Source of the DNA: PSLL01 sp964389705
Lineage (GTDB): Bacteria; Desulfobacterota_D; UBA1144; Nemesobacterales; CSP1-2
DNA: 23,623 bases
Reading direction: 5' to 3'
Assembly: GCA_964389705.1 (NCBI GenBank)
Contig: CAYMEO010000040.1
Coordinates: forward strand, 1 to 23,623
The translations under genes and the position numbers were made by a program. Below are positions 1-7,653 of the stretch, piece after piece; position 1 is the stretch's first letter; every line of letters starts with the position of its first letter. Under the pieces are notes generated by a model. That model had not been told where the DNA came from. It saw only the letters and a program-made list of their open reading frames with translations, and searched no databases.

Positions 1-507
1 TGGAAGAATTACGCCGAGGGCTATCCGGGCAAATGCTTCACAGGCTCGAGCTCCGGCCTGTATGCTAGAAAGCACGTACCTTTTATGAGCTTCATCCCAA
101 TACAAGAGCACGAGTGTGAGAATATTGTTCCGGCTACCCGCTTTGCTGAGGACTTAAAGGCTGAAGCGCTGCCAAACTATATGTTTTACTCCCCAGACAT
201 AGATAACGACGGACATGATACAGGACTGTCATACAGTTCAAACTGGCTAAAAGGTTTCTTAGAACCGCTCCGTAAAAATGAGATATTCATGAAAGGCACG
301 CTGATTGTCGTGACATTTGATGAATCGCGCAATGACTCAAGTAATCACATCTATACAGTCCTTCTAGGTGACATGATAAGGCCCGGCGAATATAATGAAA
401 ACTACAATCATTACAGCGTGCTTCGTACAATTGAGGACAACTTCGGTCTCGGTATACTGGCAGACGGTGATGGCAGAGCAAAGCCAATTATGGGCGTGTG
501 GAAGTAA
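1..507 (+). CDS. Phosphoesterase-family protein (acid phosphatase / phospholipase C-like), C-terminal part only
   Basis: The reading frame is open from the first base of the window (starting W-K-N-Y-A-E-G-Y) and ends at TAA 505-507, so the 5' end lies outside and only the last 168 residues are seen. The internal ATG at 85 is not a start. Features typical of the phosphoesterase family PF04185 are visible: a 'Y-A-R-K-H-x-P-F' segment, 'P-D-x-D-N-D-G-H-D' (a metal-ligand-type Asp/His cluster), 'L-I-V-V-T-F-D-E-S' and 'N-H-Y-S-V-L-R-T-I-E' near the end. Members hydrolyse phosphate mono- or diesters, usually outside the cytoplasm. The substrate cannot be told from this fragment, and the N-terminal nucleophile region is not visible. 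The gene converges on the next one, with 23 bases between the stops and no clear terminator hairpin. Confidence 0.8.
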   Translation, partial: WKNYAEGYPGKCFTGSSSGLYARKHVPFMSFIPIQEHECENIVPATRFAEDLKAEALPNYMFYSPDIDNDGHDTGLSYSSNWLKGFLEPLRKNEIFMKGTLIVVTFDESRNDSSNHIYTVLLGDMIRPGEYNENYNHYSVLRTIEDNFGLGILADGDGRAKPIMGVWK

Positions 508-530
508 ATCTCCAATAATCCTAAATAATC

Positions 531-956
531 CTATTGCAGCTCACCTTCAATAATATAATCCGCTATGGGTATAGGAGAGGCATGGTGCAAAACCATAAGC
601 CAGCGGGAGTCATAGCGCTTAAATATGTTTGTTGATTGAGATACATTTATCATTACTGGATTTCTATTTATGTAGGTTAGCTCTTGTATACAAGTAAGCC
701 ACGCAACGTCCCCTTTTACCTCCACAGAAATGCCAGAAAGCCTAATATCTACTTGATCATTTGGATCAAATACGTTTTCCCAGCTCTGCCTTATGGCCTG
801 CCAACCGCGAAGCATTGTCCAGCCCGGATGAACGCAGCCCGCCGTTGAGTCTTTTACCCAAACTGTATCCATTAACTCAAGGTCTCTTGTACCAAGGGCC
901 TTATAAAACCTTTCATTTACCTTAATCACCTCTTCATAATCGGAATTTTTAGACAT
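531..956 (-). CDS. NTF2-like / SnoaL-family protein
   Basis: A 141-residue single-domain protein. Residues such as 'V-H-P-G-W-x-x-L-R-G-W-x-A-I-R-x-S-W-x-x-V-F' followed by alternating beta strands and 'N-I-F-K-R-Y-x-x-R-W-L-M-V-L-H-H-A-S-P' near the end are the usual signature of SnoaL_3/DUF4440-type NTF2-like cone folds. Such proteins bind small ligands or act as small isomerases or hydrolases, and the actual role here is unknown. A GTG at 962 would add two residues, but the GAGG of the leader sits 7 bases before the ATG at 956, so 956 is chosen. It is transcribed divergently from the luciferase-like gene, with about 200 bases between the starts. Confidence 0.75.
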   Translation of the reverse strand: MSKNSDYEEVIKVNERFYKALGTRDLELMDTVWVKDSTAGCVHPGWTMLRGWQAIRQSWENVFDPNDQVDIRLSGISVEVKGDVAWLTCIQELTYINRNPVMINVSQSTNIFKRYDSRWLMVLHHASPIPIADYIIEGELQ

Positions 957-1081
957 AGCCACACCTCAAAATTTAGAATCTGTCTATCAATTCTGTCTTA
1001 TGGTTCCAAATACAGAAGCACCAAAAATATTCTATTCTAATTTTATATAAACAATTAACAATTAACAAGCGTCCCATAGAT

Positions 1082-1110
1082 TTGTTTGTACATTCTGATC
1101 AGCGTATAAT
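1082..1110 (+). promoter_or_regulatory. Candidate promoter of the luciferase-like oxidoreductase gene
   Basis: TTGTTT at 1082-1087 and a perfect TATAAT at 1105-1110 are separated by 17 bases, giving a sigma-70-type promoter with a weak -35. The predicted transcript start near 1117 leaves a leader of about 48 bases carrying the AAGGAG used by the ATG at 1165. Read by eye, not scored. Confidence 0.5.
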
Positions 1111-1164
1111 TTCTAGGCTGTTTTTAGAAACTCAACTCCACCGTATTTCATGAAGGAGAAAACA

Positions 1165-2076
1165 ATGCAATTTGGAATCACTATACCCATTCTTAGAAAT
1201 GTCGAGGCACATGTAAATATCGAGATAGCGAAGAAGGCCGAGGAGCTTGGATTCGATTCTATCTGGGCAAGCGATCATATAATAGTTCCAAACCAATATG
1301 TAGGCAGATTCAGTGAAACCTTCTATGACCCTTTTGTGATTCTTGCCTCAATCGCCGCCAGCACAAAGAAGATAAAGCTAGGAACCAGCGTGATAGTTCT
1401 TCCCTATCGAAATCCCATTCCTGTTGCAAAGGCGACTGCGACTTTAGATGTGCTATCGAATGGAAGACTTATTTTCGGCGTTGCCTCCGGATGGTTGAAA
1501 GAGGAGTTTTATGCACTCGGCATTCCGTTTCATGAAAGGGGAAAAAGAACGGATGAATATATAAGGGTTTTTAAAGAACTCTGGGAGAATGACAATCCGA
1601 AGTTTGAGGGTGAATTTTATAGATTTTCTGATATTAAATTCTATCCAAAGCCATACCAAAAACCGCATCCGCCCATATGGATCGGTGGAAATAGTAGAAG
1701 AGCCATAAGACGCGCAGTTGAGTTAGGAGATGGATGGCAGCCCGTGGGGTTGAGCCCTGAAGAAATGGAGCGAGAACTGAACTACCTAAAAAGGACTGCA
1801 AAGGAATGGGGAAGGGAATCATCCACAATCGTTTTTTCTCTAAGAAGTAGGCTTCATATACTCAGCAAAGGCGAAAAACAAGCCGGGAAAATAGAGCCCA
1901 GAGGACACCTATTTTTATTCTATGGCACGACTGAAGAAATAACGGACTACATACGGAGATTTAAAGATATAGGCGTATCTCATATAGCACTAGATGTTCT
2001 TGCAAGAAGCAATGAAGAGATGTTTGATATAATGGAGAGGTTTTCATGTGATATAATGTCCGCTTTTACGGATTAA
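1165..2076 (+). CDS. Luciferase-like monooxygenase family, probable F420-dependent oxidoreductase
   Basis: A 303-residue TIM-barrel protein of the luciferase-like monooxygenase family (PF00296). It starts with 'M-Q-F-G-I-T-I-P', followed by 'A-E-E-L-G-F-D-S-I-W-A-S-D-H', 'K-I-K-L-G-T-S-V-I-V-L-P-Y-R-N-P' and 'L-S-N-G-R-L-I-F-G-V-A-S-G-W-L-K-E-E', the normal order of strands and cofactor-contacting loops. This arrangement (TIGR03619-like) is usual in F420-dependent rather than FMN-dependent members, but the cofactor and substrate are inferred. An ATG at 1150 is also in frame, but AAGGAG at 1153-1158 sits 6 bases before the ATG at 1165, so the later start is chosen. Together with the gene at 17510-17941 it is one of two F420-type enzymes in the window. 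No biosynthesis genes for F420 are present. Confidence 0.82.
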   Translation: MQFGITIPILRNVEAHVNIEIAKKAEELGFDSIWASDHIIVPNQYVGRFSETFYDPFVILASIAASTKKIKLGTSVIVLPYRNPIPVAKATATLDVLSNGRLIFGVASGWLKEEFYALGIPFHERGKRTDEYIRVFKELWENDNPKFEGEFYRFSDIKFYPKPYQKPHPPIWIGGNSRRAIRRAVELGDGWQPVGLSPEEMERELNYLKRTAKEWGRESSTIVFSLRSRLHILSKGEKQAGKIEPRGHLFLFYGTTEEITDYIRRFKDIGVSHIALDVLARSNEEMFDIMERFSCDIMSAFTD

Positions 2077-2111
2077 ATATAGGGGGCATATCATACGACC
2101 CCACTTTATCC

Positions 2112-2140
2112 TTTATCCATCATCAGCCCTAGGATATAAT
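2112..2140 (+). promoter_or_regulatory. Candidate promoter placing lipA on a leaderless transcript
   Basis: A perfect TATAAT lies at 2135-2140, with TTTATC at 2112-2117 (17-base spacer, weak -35). Only seven bases separate the -10 box from the lipA ATG at 2148, so initiation at the usual distance would begin at or one base before the A of the start codon. No Shine-Dalgarno sits at normal distance. Confidence 0.5.
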
Positions 2141-2147
2141 ACTGTGT

Positions 2148-3077
2148 ATGAGTCAAACTCTAAGAAAACCCAGTTGGATTAAAGTCCGGCTTCCTGCAGG
2201 GCCTAATTACACACGACTGAGAAACCTTATGAGAAGCCTCAACCTCCACACCGTATGTGAAGAAGCCCAGTGCCCAAACATCGGAGAGTGTTGGGGAGCG
2301 GGAACACTTACATTCATGATTCTCGGCGATACGTGCACAAGGAGCTGCGGGTTCTGCGCTGTAAAAACCGGAAAACCCGGCGAGATTGACTGGAATGAGC
2401 CCAAGAGGGTAGCAAAGGCTATAAGAGAACTCGTGCTTAACAACACCTATCTAGCCCATATTGTCATCACATCTGTTGACCGAGATGATAGGAACTATGA
2501 AAGCGCAGTTATATTTGCAGAAACGATAAGAAAGGTAAGAGAATACACACCTCAGATAAAAATCGAGGTTCTCATTCCCGACTTCAAAGGAGATATAAAG
2601 GCCCTCAAAGAGGTATTAGATGCCAGACCCGATGTGCTGAATCACAATATTGAAACGGTGCCGAGGCTCTACTATCTTCCCGTAGAAACCCAATCTGGAA
2701 AGAAGCGATCAGTGCGCCCCCAGGCAAAATATGAGTGGTCGCTTAGAGTCCTTGAGAAGAGCAAAGAGATGGGTCATGAGGGACTTCTCACAAAATCCGG
2801 GCTTATGGTTGGGCTTGGAGAAGAACTCGAAGAGATTATTAATACGCTCTGGGACCTAAAAAATGCAGGATGCGATATTGTAACAATCGGTCAATACCTG
2901 AGACCGAGTATAAATCACCTCCCTGTTGTGAGATACTACCATCCGATTGAGTTTGAATCTCTAAAGAAATACGGCGAGATAATCATTGGAATCCCTCATA
3001 TAGAAGCCGGCCCGCTTGTCAGAAGCTCTTACCATGCGGAGAAGCAGGTAATGAAGCTGGGTGGGGAAGTGAGTTAG
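2148..3077 (+). CDS. lipA: Lipoyl synthase
   Basis: Radical-SAM enzyme that inserts two sulfur atoms into protein-bound octanoyl groups, making the lipoyl cofactor of 2-oxoacid dehydrogenases and the glycine cleavage system. All cluster ligands are present: auxiliary cluster C37, C42 and C48, radical-SAM CxxxCxxC C63, C67 and C70, and the C-terminal R-S-S-Y-H at 292-296 that supplies the serine ligand. 'V-I-T-S-V-D-R-D-D' (106-114), 'H-N-I-E-T-V-P-R-L-Y' (166-175) and 'T-K-S-G-L-M-V-G-L-G-E' (215-225) are standard. At 309 residues it has a normal length, but about 12 extra residues (roughly 176-188, K/S-rich) sit between 'V-P-R-L-Y' and 'V-R-P'. No lipB or lplA is adjacent. It ends 3 bases before the stop of the opposing DUF2283 relic. 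Confidence 0.96.
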   Translation: MSQTLRKPSWIKVRLPAGPNYTRLRNLMRSLNLHTVCEEAQCPNIGECWGAGTLTFMILGDTCTRSCGFCAVKTGKPGEIDWNEPKRVAKAIRELVLNNTYLAHIVITSVDRDDRNYESAVIFAETIRKVREYTPQIKIEVLIPDFKGDIKALKEVLDARPDVLNHNIETVPRLYYLPVETQSGKKRSVRPQAKYEWSLRVLEKSKEMGHEGLLTKSGLMVGLGEELEEIINTLWDLKNAGCDIVTIGQYLRPSINHLPVVRYYHPIEFESLKKYGEIIIGIPHIEAGPLVRSSYHAEKQVMKLGGEVS

Positions 3078-3079
3078 TA

Positions 3080-3307
3080 TTACTCTATTGATGTGGTTGG
3101 CTCTACTAATGTAATATCTTCGAATACCACATATCGAACACGCCCTAGTCTCCAAATCGTTTGTGAGCATCAAGAATTTCTATACCAGCAATCTGCCCCT
3201 CTGCCGCATAATCCAATGCAATTCCTTCTGCTACGCTGAGTGGTAACAGCAGTTTCAATAAAACGAATGTAGAGGGCATCAACTTCTGTGTCATAAGTGA
3301 TTTTCAA
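3080..3307 (-). pseudogene. DUF2283 gene broken by two frameshifts
   Basis: On the minus strand a TTG at 3307 is preceded by a strong GGGAGG (within 3313-3322) and reads 'L-K-I-T-Y-D-T-E-V-D-A-L-Y-I-R-F-I-E-T-A-V-T', the typical start of DUF2283 proteins. At about 3240 the frame must shift by one base to continue as 'S-V-A-E-G-I-A-L-D-Y-A-A-E-G' and 'G-I-E-I-L-D-A-H-K-R-F', which is the rest of the family consensus. That frame stops at TAG 3147-3145, and a second shift restores 'R-V-R-Y-V-V-F-E-D-I-T-L-V-E-P' up to TAA 3082-3080. The intact product would be about 75 residues, a normal family length. DUF2283 proteins often lie beside small toxin-like partners, but none is seen here. Two assembly indels are the alternative explanation. 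Confidence 0.75.
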
Positions 3308-3328
3308 CTTATCGCCTCCCCCTTTGGA

Positions 3329-3700
3329 TTACTCCAACTCCCTCAAAACCTCATCAATCGTTGGAACTCTTCCAGTGCCTATCGGCTTTCCATTCACAAT
3401 TACTACAGGCACTGGATACCAGAGAAATATTGTGCGTATGGCAGAAAATATAGAGGGGTTGAATCTTAAAACGTCTTTTAAGACCTTAGGCATCAGATAG
3501 AAATAGGCTCTTGGCTCAATCTGTATAATATCAACCCCGTCGTCTCCGAATCTTTCCCGTATCTCTCTATGGAGCCTTCCGCATTCCTCGGCTACCTTTC
3601 TAATCCCATCATAAGAATGGTCTTTTTTCGCAAACTCCCCCATACCACCTGAACAGCAGATGCAGCCTCCTGTACCGTTATTTTCCCTTATGATTATCAC
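3329..3700 (-). CDS. Small CxCC protein with thioredoxin-like C-terminal half, paired with cstA
   Basis: A 123-residue protein I cannot assign to a named family. Cysteines C13, C15 and C16 form a C-x-C-C motif near the N-terminus in a glycine-rich context. Residues 55-61 (V-D-I-I-Q-I-E) and 95-107 (Y-P-V-P-V-V-I-V-N-G-K-P-I) look like two core strands of a thioredoxin fold, the second with the Val-Pro that would be the cis-Pro loop, followed by a C-terminal helix. This resembles small YuzD/glutaredoxin-like proteins, so a redox or metal-handling role is possible but unproven. The start is GTG at 3700, only 10 bases after the cstA stop and without a visible Shine-Dalgarno, which suggests translational coupling to cstA. 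The DUF2283 relic follows 21 bases downstream. Confidence 0.65.
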   Translation of the reverse strand: MIIIRENNGTGGCICCSGGMGEFAKKDHSYDGIRKVAEECGRLHREIRERFGDDGVDIIQIEPRAYFYLMPKVLKDVLRFNPSIFSAIRTIFLWYPVPVVIVNGKPIGTGRVPTIDEVLRELE

Positions 3701-3710
3701 GGATGATTTT

Positions 3711-5534
3711 TTAATCCGACATCACTTCCTTTACAAGAATCTCCTTTTTCTCTATAAATACCGACCTATACCAGGTTCTGAAAGAATCTAAAATGATTAT
3801 AACCGCGCATATCATTATTGCTGCCGTGAGAATTGAATTTATATACCCCTGAAAGGCAAGTCCCTGTTTTTGTGTCATAGGAATGAAATTTTGAGTGATG
3901 TTCATCCACCCGGCAGAGAGCGTTGTTGCCATAACAAAGGCCATTGGAACGAGTGTTACCCATGCGTATTTTGCCCTTCCCATATTTATAATGACAGTTG
4001 TCCCAACGCAGAGCGCGATTCCGGCAAGAAGTTGATTCGCCGTTCCAAACATAGGCCATATCGTACTTATACTTCCCGTGAAAACAAAATATCCCCACCC
4101 ACATGTAATGAGTGCGGTTGAAATTATGGCAGATGGCAGATTGTTAACCCTTTCAAATGGCTTATAGAACTTCCCGCCAAATTCCTGGATCATAAACCTT
4201 GCGACCCTCGTCCCGGTATCAATTGTCGTAAGTATAAAAAGGGCCTCAAACATAATCGCAAAGTGATACCAATAATCCATCAGATGCCTCATCCCGGGAA
4301 CCGATGTAAAGATCTGCGCCATCCCTACGGCAAGGGAGACTGCACCGCCCGTTCTACCTACGAGGTTTTCTCCGACTTCTGTAGAAAGCCCCTGGAGATT
4401 TACAACACTAAAGCCGAGCTTTCTAAATAACTCCGGTGGAACGTTTATCGCAAAATAGTCTGCAGGAAAAAGAGAACAGGCAGCAATCAATGCGAGGATT
4501 CCGATAAAACCCTCAATAAGCATCGCGGCAAATCCAATAGTTTTGATGTCCGACTCTTTTGAGACCATCTTTGGGGATGTTCCCGACGCTACAAGGGCAT
4601 GAAACCCAGAGATCGCCCCACATGCAATTGTTATAAACACAAATGGAAATAACTTTCCATGAATTATCGGCCCCCCGCCGTGAATATAGCTGGTAAGGAG
4701 CGGCATCTTTAGTTCGGGATGGACTATTATTATCCCTATCGCAAGAAATGCTATTGTTCCTATCTTCATAAATGCACTCAGATAATCCCTGGGGCAAAGG
4801 AGCATCCACACGGGAAGAACAGAAGCCACAAACCCATATATGAGTATAAAAAGGGTTATCCTCGACTTGGAAAGGGTAAAGTATGGAGCAAAAGAGGAGT
4901 GGGCAATGTCCTTTCCAAATATAACAGCGAGTATAAGAAATATCACCCCTATTGTCGTCCCTTCGGCAATCCTCCCTTTTCTGAATTTGTACATATAAAG
5001 CCCCATAAAAAGGGCAATGGGGATTGTACAGCCTATGGTAAACGTCCCCCATGAGCTTTCCGAAAGGGCGTTTATAACGGCGATCCCAAGCCCAGCCAGG
5101 GCAACAACCAATATAAAAAGAATAGCAATAGAGGCTATAATCCCAGAGAGGGGGCTGATCTCCATTCTTGCGATCTCGGCAAGCGATTTTCCGCCATGCC
5201 TTACGGATGAAAAGAATATAATAAAATCCTGAACTGCCCCTGCAATCACCACGCCTATAAGTAACCAGAGGTATCCGGGAAGAACCCCAAACTGCGCGGC
5301 AAGAACAGGACCAATCAGGGGACCGGCTCCGGTTATTGCGGCAAAATGATGGCCGAAAAGAACCCATTTATTTGTTGGATAATAGTTCTGTCCATCGTAC
5401 ATCGTATGGGCAGGAGTCTTGCGCGAATCATCGAGGACAGCAACCTTCGAGGCAATAAAGCCGTGATAATATCTATAAAATATAGCCATCACACAGAGGG
5501 CACCAACGGCGAGCGGCATGGCATTTACGGTCAT
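3711..5534 (-). CDS. cstA: CstA-family carbon-starvation transporter
   Basis: A 607-residue polytopic inner-membrane protein with many hydrophobic segments. The start, 'Y-R-Y-Y-x-x-F-I-A-S-K-V', then 'T-N-K-W-V-L-F-G-H-H-F-A-A-I-T-G-A-G-P-L-I-G-P' and 'G-A-V-Q-D-F-I-I-F-F-S-S-V-R-H-G-G-K-S-L' are diagnostic for CstA (PF02554), and the C-terminal third matches the CstA 5-TM domain. It is somewhat shorter than the roughly 700-residue E. coli protein. CstA-family members take up peptides or pyruvate during carbon limitation. AGGAGG lies 10 bases before the ATG at 5534. The usual tiny partner YbdD is absent, and a CxCC protein takes the downstream place. The gene is divergent from apgM, which may let both respond to carbon status (inference). 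Confidence 0.93.
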   Translation of the reverse strand: MTVNAMPLAVGALCVMAIFYRYYHGFIASKVAVLDDSRKTPAHTMYDGQNYYPTNKWVLFGHHFAAITGAGPLIGPVLAAQFGVLPGYLWLLIGVVIAGAVQDFIIFFSSVRHGGKSLAEIARMEISPLSGIIASIAILFILVVALAGLGIAVINALSESSWGTFTIGCTIPIALFMGLYMYKFRKGRIAEGTTIGVIFLILAVIFGKDIAHSSFAPYFTLSKSRITLFILIYGFVASVLPVWMLLCPRDYLSAFMKIGTIAFLAIGIIIVHPELKMPLLTSYIHGGGPIIHGKLFPFVFITIACGAISGFHALVASGTSPKMVSKESDIKTIGFAAMLIEGFIGILALIAACSLFPADYFAINVPPELFRKLGFSVVNLQGLSTEVGENLVGRTGGAVSLAVGMAQIFTSVPGMRHLMDYWYHFAIMFEALFILTTIDTGTRVARFMIQEFGGKFYKPFERVNNLPSAIISTALITCGWGYFVFTGSISTIWPMFGTANQLLAGIALCVGTTVIINMGRAKYAWVTLVPMAFVMATTLSAGWMNITQNFIPMTQKQGLAFQGYINSILTAAIMICAVIIILDSFRTWYRSVFIEKKEILVKEVMSD

Positions 5535-5626
5535 TGACCCAAGTCCTCCTTAAATTTCGCTCATCTAAATATACCACGAATGAATCGGATCCTTACAATA
5601 ACATAAATTCAGCTAGTGGATTCTTC

Positions 5627-5655
5627 TTGATATATTTTCTAAAAGCATTTAATCT
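5627..5655 (+). promoter_or_regulatory. Candidate promoter of apgM, close to the start codon
   Basis: TTGATA at 5627-5632 (5 of 6 consensus bases) and TAATCT at 5650-5655 (3 of 6 consensus bases) are separated by exactly 17 bases. Only nine bases follow before the ATG at 5665, none resembling a Shine-Dalgarno, so the transcript should have no leader or one of a few bases. Confidence 0.5.
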
Positions 5656-5664
5656 TCTACGCTT

Positions 5665-6870
5665 ATGAAAATCGTAATACTTCAAGGTGATGGGATGCCG
5701 GATCATCCAATTCCGGAACTTGGCAATAAAACTCCAATTGAGGTCGCAAAAACCCCTCACATGGATGAGATTGCAAAAAGGGGCATCTTGGGATTGGTAA
5801 AAACTATACCCGATGGGCTTCCTCCAGGAAGCGATGTCGGAAACCTGAGTGTTCTTGGATACAATCCCAATCTCTACTACACGGGAAGGTCCCCGCTTGA
5901 GGCGGCAAGCATCGGCATAGATTTAAAAGAGTCAGATGTTACATTCAGGTGTAATCTAGTTACGCTCGGCAATTTAAATGGAAAAACAATCATGGACGAC
6001 TACAGCGCGGGGCATATATCAACCGAAGAGGCAAGAGAGATTATCCTCGATATAAGAAAAGGGCTTGAGGAAGAAGATATAAAGTTCTATCCAGGTGTTA
6101 GCTACAGACATCTCATGGTCTGGCACGGTGGCACTGATAAGATGAAAACAACCCCACCGCACGATATCTCCGGAAGAGACATTATGCCATATTTACCAAG
6201 TGGAGAGGGAGCAGATAAGCTCAGACATCTTATTGAGAAATCGAAGGAAATTTTAAAGAACCATCCGATAAACCGTAAAAGAATAGATAGTAATAAAAAC
6301 CCGGCTACAAGCATCTGGCTCTGGGGTCAGGGAAGAGCACCGAAGATGCCAAGGTTTAGGGAACTTTATGGGGTTGAGGGTGCAGTTATATCAGCGGTAG
6401 ATCTGGTCAAGGGAATAGGAGTTTATGCCGGGCTTCGGGTGATAAACGTGCCAGGGGCTACAGGTTATCTCGATACGAACTATGAGGGCAAGGTTCAGTA
6501 TGCCCTTCATGCACTAGATGAGGTTGATCTTGTAATGATTCATATTGAGGCTACAGATGAGACGGGGCACGAAGGAAAAGTGGACCTAAAAATCCGCGCC
6601 ATAGAGGATTTTGACAGCCGCATAATAGGGCCCGTACTTGAGGGAATAAAAAGATTCAAAGATTATAAAATCCTCCTTCTCTCAGATCATCCAACCCCTA
6701 TTGAGTTAAAGACACATACAAATGAACCTGTGCCATTTGCGATTCTCGATTCAAAAGACAGCAATGTGAAAAATAAGAATCAGACCTTTTCTGAAATTTC
6801 CGCTTCTAAAACGGGAGTTTTTATAGATGAGGGATGGAAGCTCATTGGGATGCTTTTAGAAAAAAACTAG
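5665..6870 (+). CDS. apgM: 2,3-bisphosphoglycerate-independent phosphoglycerate mutase, archaeal type
   Basis: A 401-residue enzyme of the alkaline-phosphatase superfamily that interconverts 3- and 2-phosphoglycerate in glycolysis and gluconeogenesis using two metal ions. It shows 'Q-G-D-G-M-P-D' at 7-13 (metal Asp), 'P-P-G-S-D-V-G-N-L-S-V-L-G-Y' at 53-66 with the probable phosphorylated Ser56, 'G-R-S-P-L-E-A-A' just after, and late metal-site segments 'E-A-T-D-E-T-G-H-E-G-K' and 'L-L-S-D-H-P-T-P'. This short form is the archaeal-type ApgM, also found in Desulfobacterota, Aquificae and other bacteria, as opposed to the roughly 510-residue GpmI. Its stop and the mazG stop converge with 15 bases between them. 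No Shine-Dalgarno is visible, and the promoter is practically at the ATG. Confidence 0.93.
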   Translation: MKIVILQGDGMPDHPIPELGNKTPIEVAKTPHMDEIAKRGILGLVKTIPDGLPPGSDVGNLSVLGYNPNLYYTGRSPLEAASIGIDLKESDVTFRCNLVTLGNLNGKTIMDDYSAGHISTEEAREIILDIRKGLEEEDIKFYPGVSYRHLMVWHGGTDKMKTTPPHDISGRDIMPYLPSGEGADKLRHLIEKSKEILKNHPINRKRIDSNKNPATSIWLWGQGRAPKMPRFRELYGVEGAVISAVDLVKGIGVYAGLRVINVPGATGYLDTNYEGKVQYALHALDEVDLVMIHIEATDETGHEGKVDLKIRAIEDFDSRIIGPVLEGIKRFKDYKILLLSDHPTPIELKTHTNEPVPFAILDSKDSNVKNKNQTFSEISASKTGVFIDEGWKLIGMLLEKN

Positions 6871-6885
6871 GGCTTGTCTTGTACT

Positions 6886-7653
6886 CTAATCGTTTCTTTT
6901 TACCTCCTCCCAAAGTTCATCCATATCTCTGAGTGTAAGCTCCGATAGGGTCTTATTTCTCTCCTTTGCCTTCTCTTCAACTCGATTAAATCTGTTTATA
7001 AATTCATCAATTGCCCTATGGGCTGAGACCTCCGCATCCAGTTTTAGAAACCTCCCAAGATTCACTAAAGAAAAGACCAAATCCCCCCATTCTTTCTCTA
7101 TTGAACTTTTTTCCCCCTCTTCTATCGCTTTTTGAAGTTCTTCCAACTCTTCTTTTACCTTTTCTATAACTTCAGAGGTCTTTTCCCAATCAAAACCGAC
7201 CTGAGACGCCTTTTCGCTAACCCTCTGAGCGCGAAGGAGCGCAGGCATGGATCGGGGAATTTCAAGAAGATTTCTCTTTCGGTTTTTCTCCTTCATCTTT
7301 TCCCCATGCCATCTCTTTACAGCATCTTCCGCATCCTTAGCCCTCTGATCTCCAAACACATGTGGGTGGCGCCTCACCAATTTGTAGTAAAGCCCTTCTA
7401 ATACATCCCATATATCGAATCTACCTTCTTCGGCACAAATCTGAGACGCAAAGATAACCTGATAAAGCAGGTCACCGAGTTCCTCCCTGAGCTCCTCTAT
7501 GTCATTTGTATCAATTGCCCCAATCACCTCATAGGCCTCCTCGAGTATAAAAGACCTAAGTGTCTCAAGCGTCTGTTCTCTATCCCAAGGACACCCTTTA
7601 GAGCTTCTGAGATACCTGGATAATTCCACAATATCTTCAAAGCCTTTTTTCAT
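6886..7653 (-). CDS. mazG: MazG-family nucleoside triphosphate pyrophosphohydrolase
   Basis: A 255-residue protein with two tandem MazG domains. The first begins 'L-R-S-S-K-G-C-P-W-D-R-E-Q-T' and carries the metal-binding 'E-E-A-Y-E-V' and 'E-E-L-G-D-L-L-Y-Q-V' motifs. The second carries 'K-E-E-L-E-E-L' and 'E-K-E-W-G-D-L-V-F-S-L-V-N'. Full-length MazG hydrolyses NTPs and dNTPs to the monophosphate and PPi, clearing non-canonical nucleotides and, in some bacteria, lowering ppGpp in stress. Length and domain order match the E. coli enzyme. AGGAG lies 6 bases before the ATG at 7653. The 220 bases upstream (7654-7873) hold no supportable gene. It appears monocistronic. Confidence 0.95.
   Translation of the reverse strand: MKKGFEDIVELSRYLRSSKGCPWDREQTLETLRSFILEEAYEVIGAIDTNDIEELREELGDLLYQVIFASQICAEEGRFDIWDVLEGLYYKLVRRHPHVFGDQRAKDAEDAVKRWHGEKMKEKNRKRNLLEIPRSMPALLRAQRVSEKASQVGFDWEKTSEVIEKVKEELEELQKAIEEGEKSSIEKEWGDLVFSLVNLGRFLKLDAEVSAHRAIDEFINRFNRVEEKAKERNKTLSELTLRDMDELWEEVKRND

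Noticed and set aside
2082..2102. GGGG...CCCC inverted repeat after the luciferase-like gene
   Set aside because: Only four outer pairs form and the inner part pairs poorly. No T-run follows, so it is not supportable as a terminator.
4513..5367. Long minus-strand frame of 284 codons inside cstA
   Set aside because: It is an out-of-frame shadow of cstA, with Cys/Arg/Ser-rich composition and no family resemblance.
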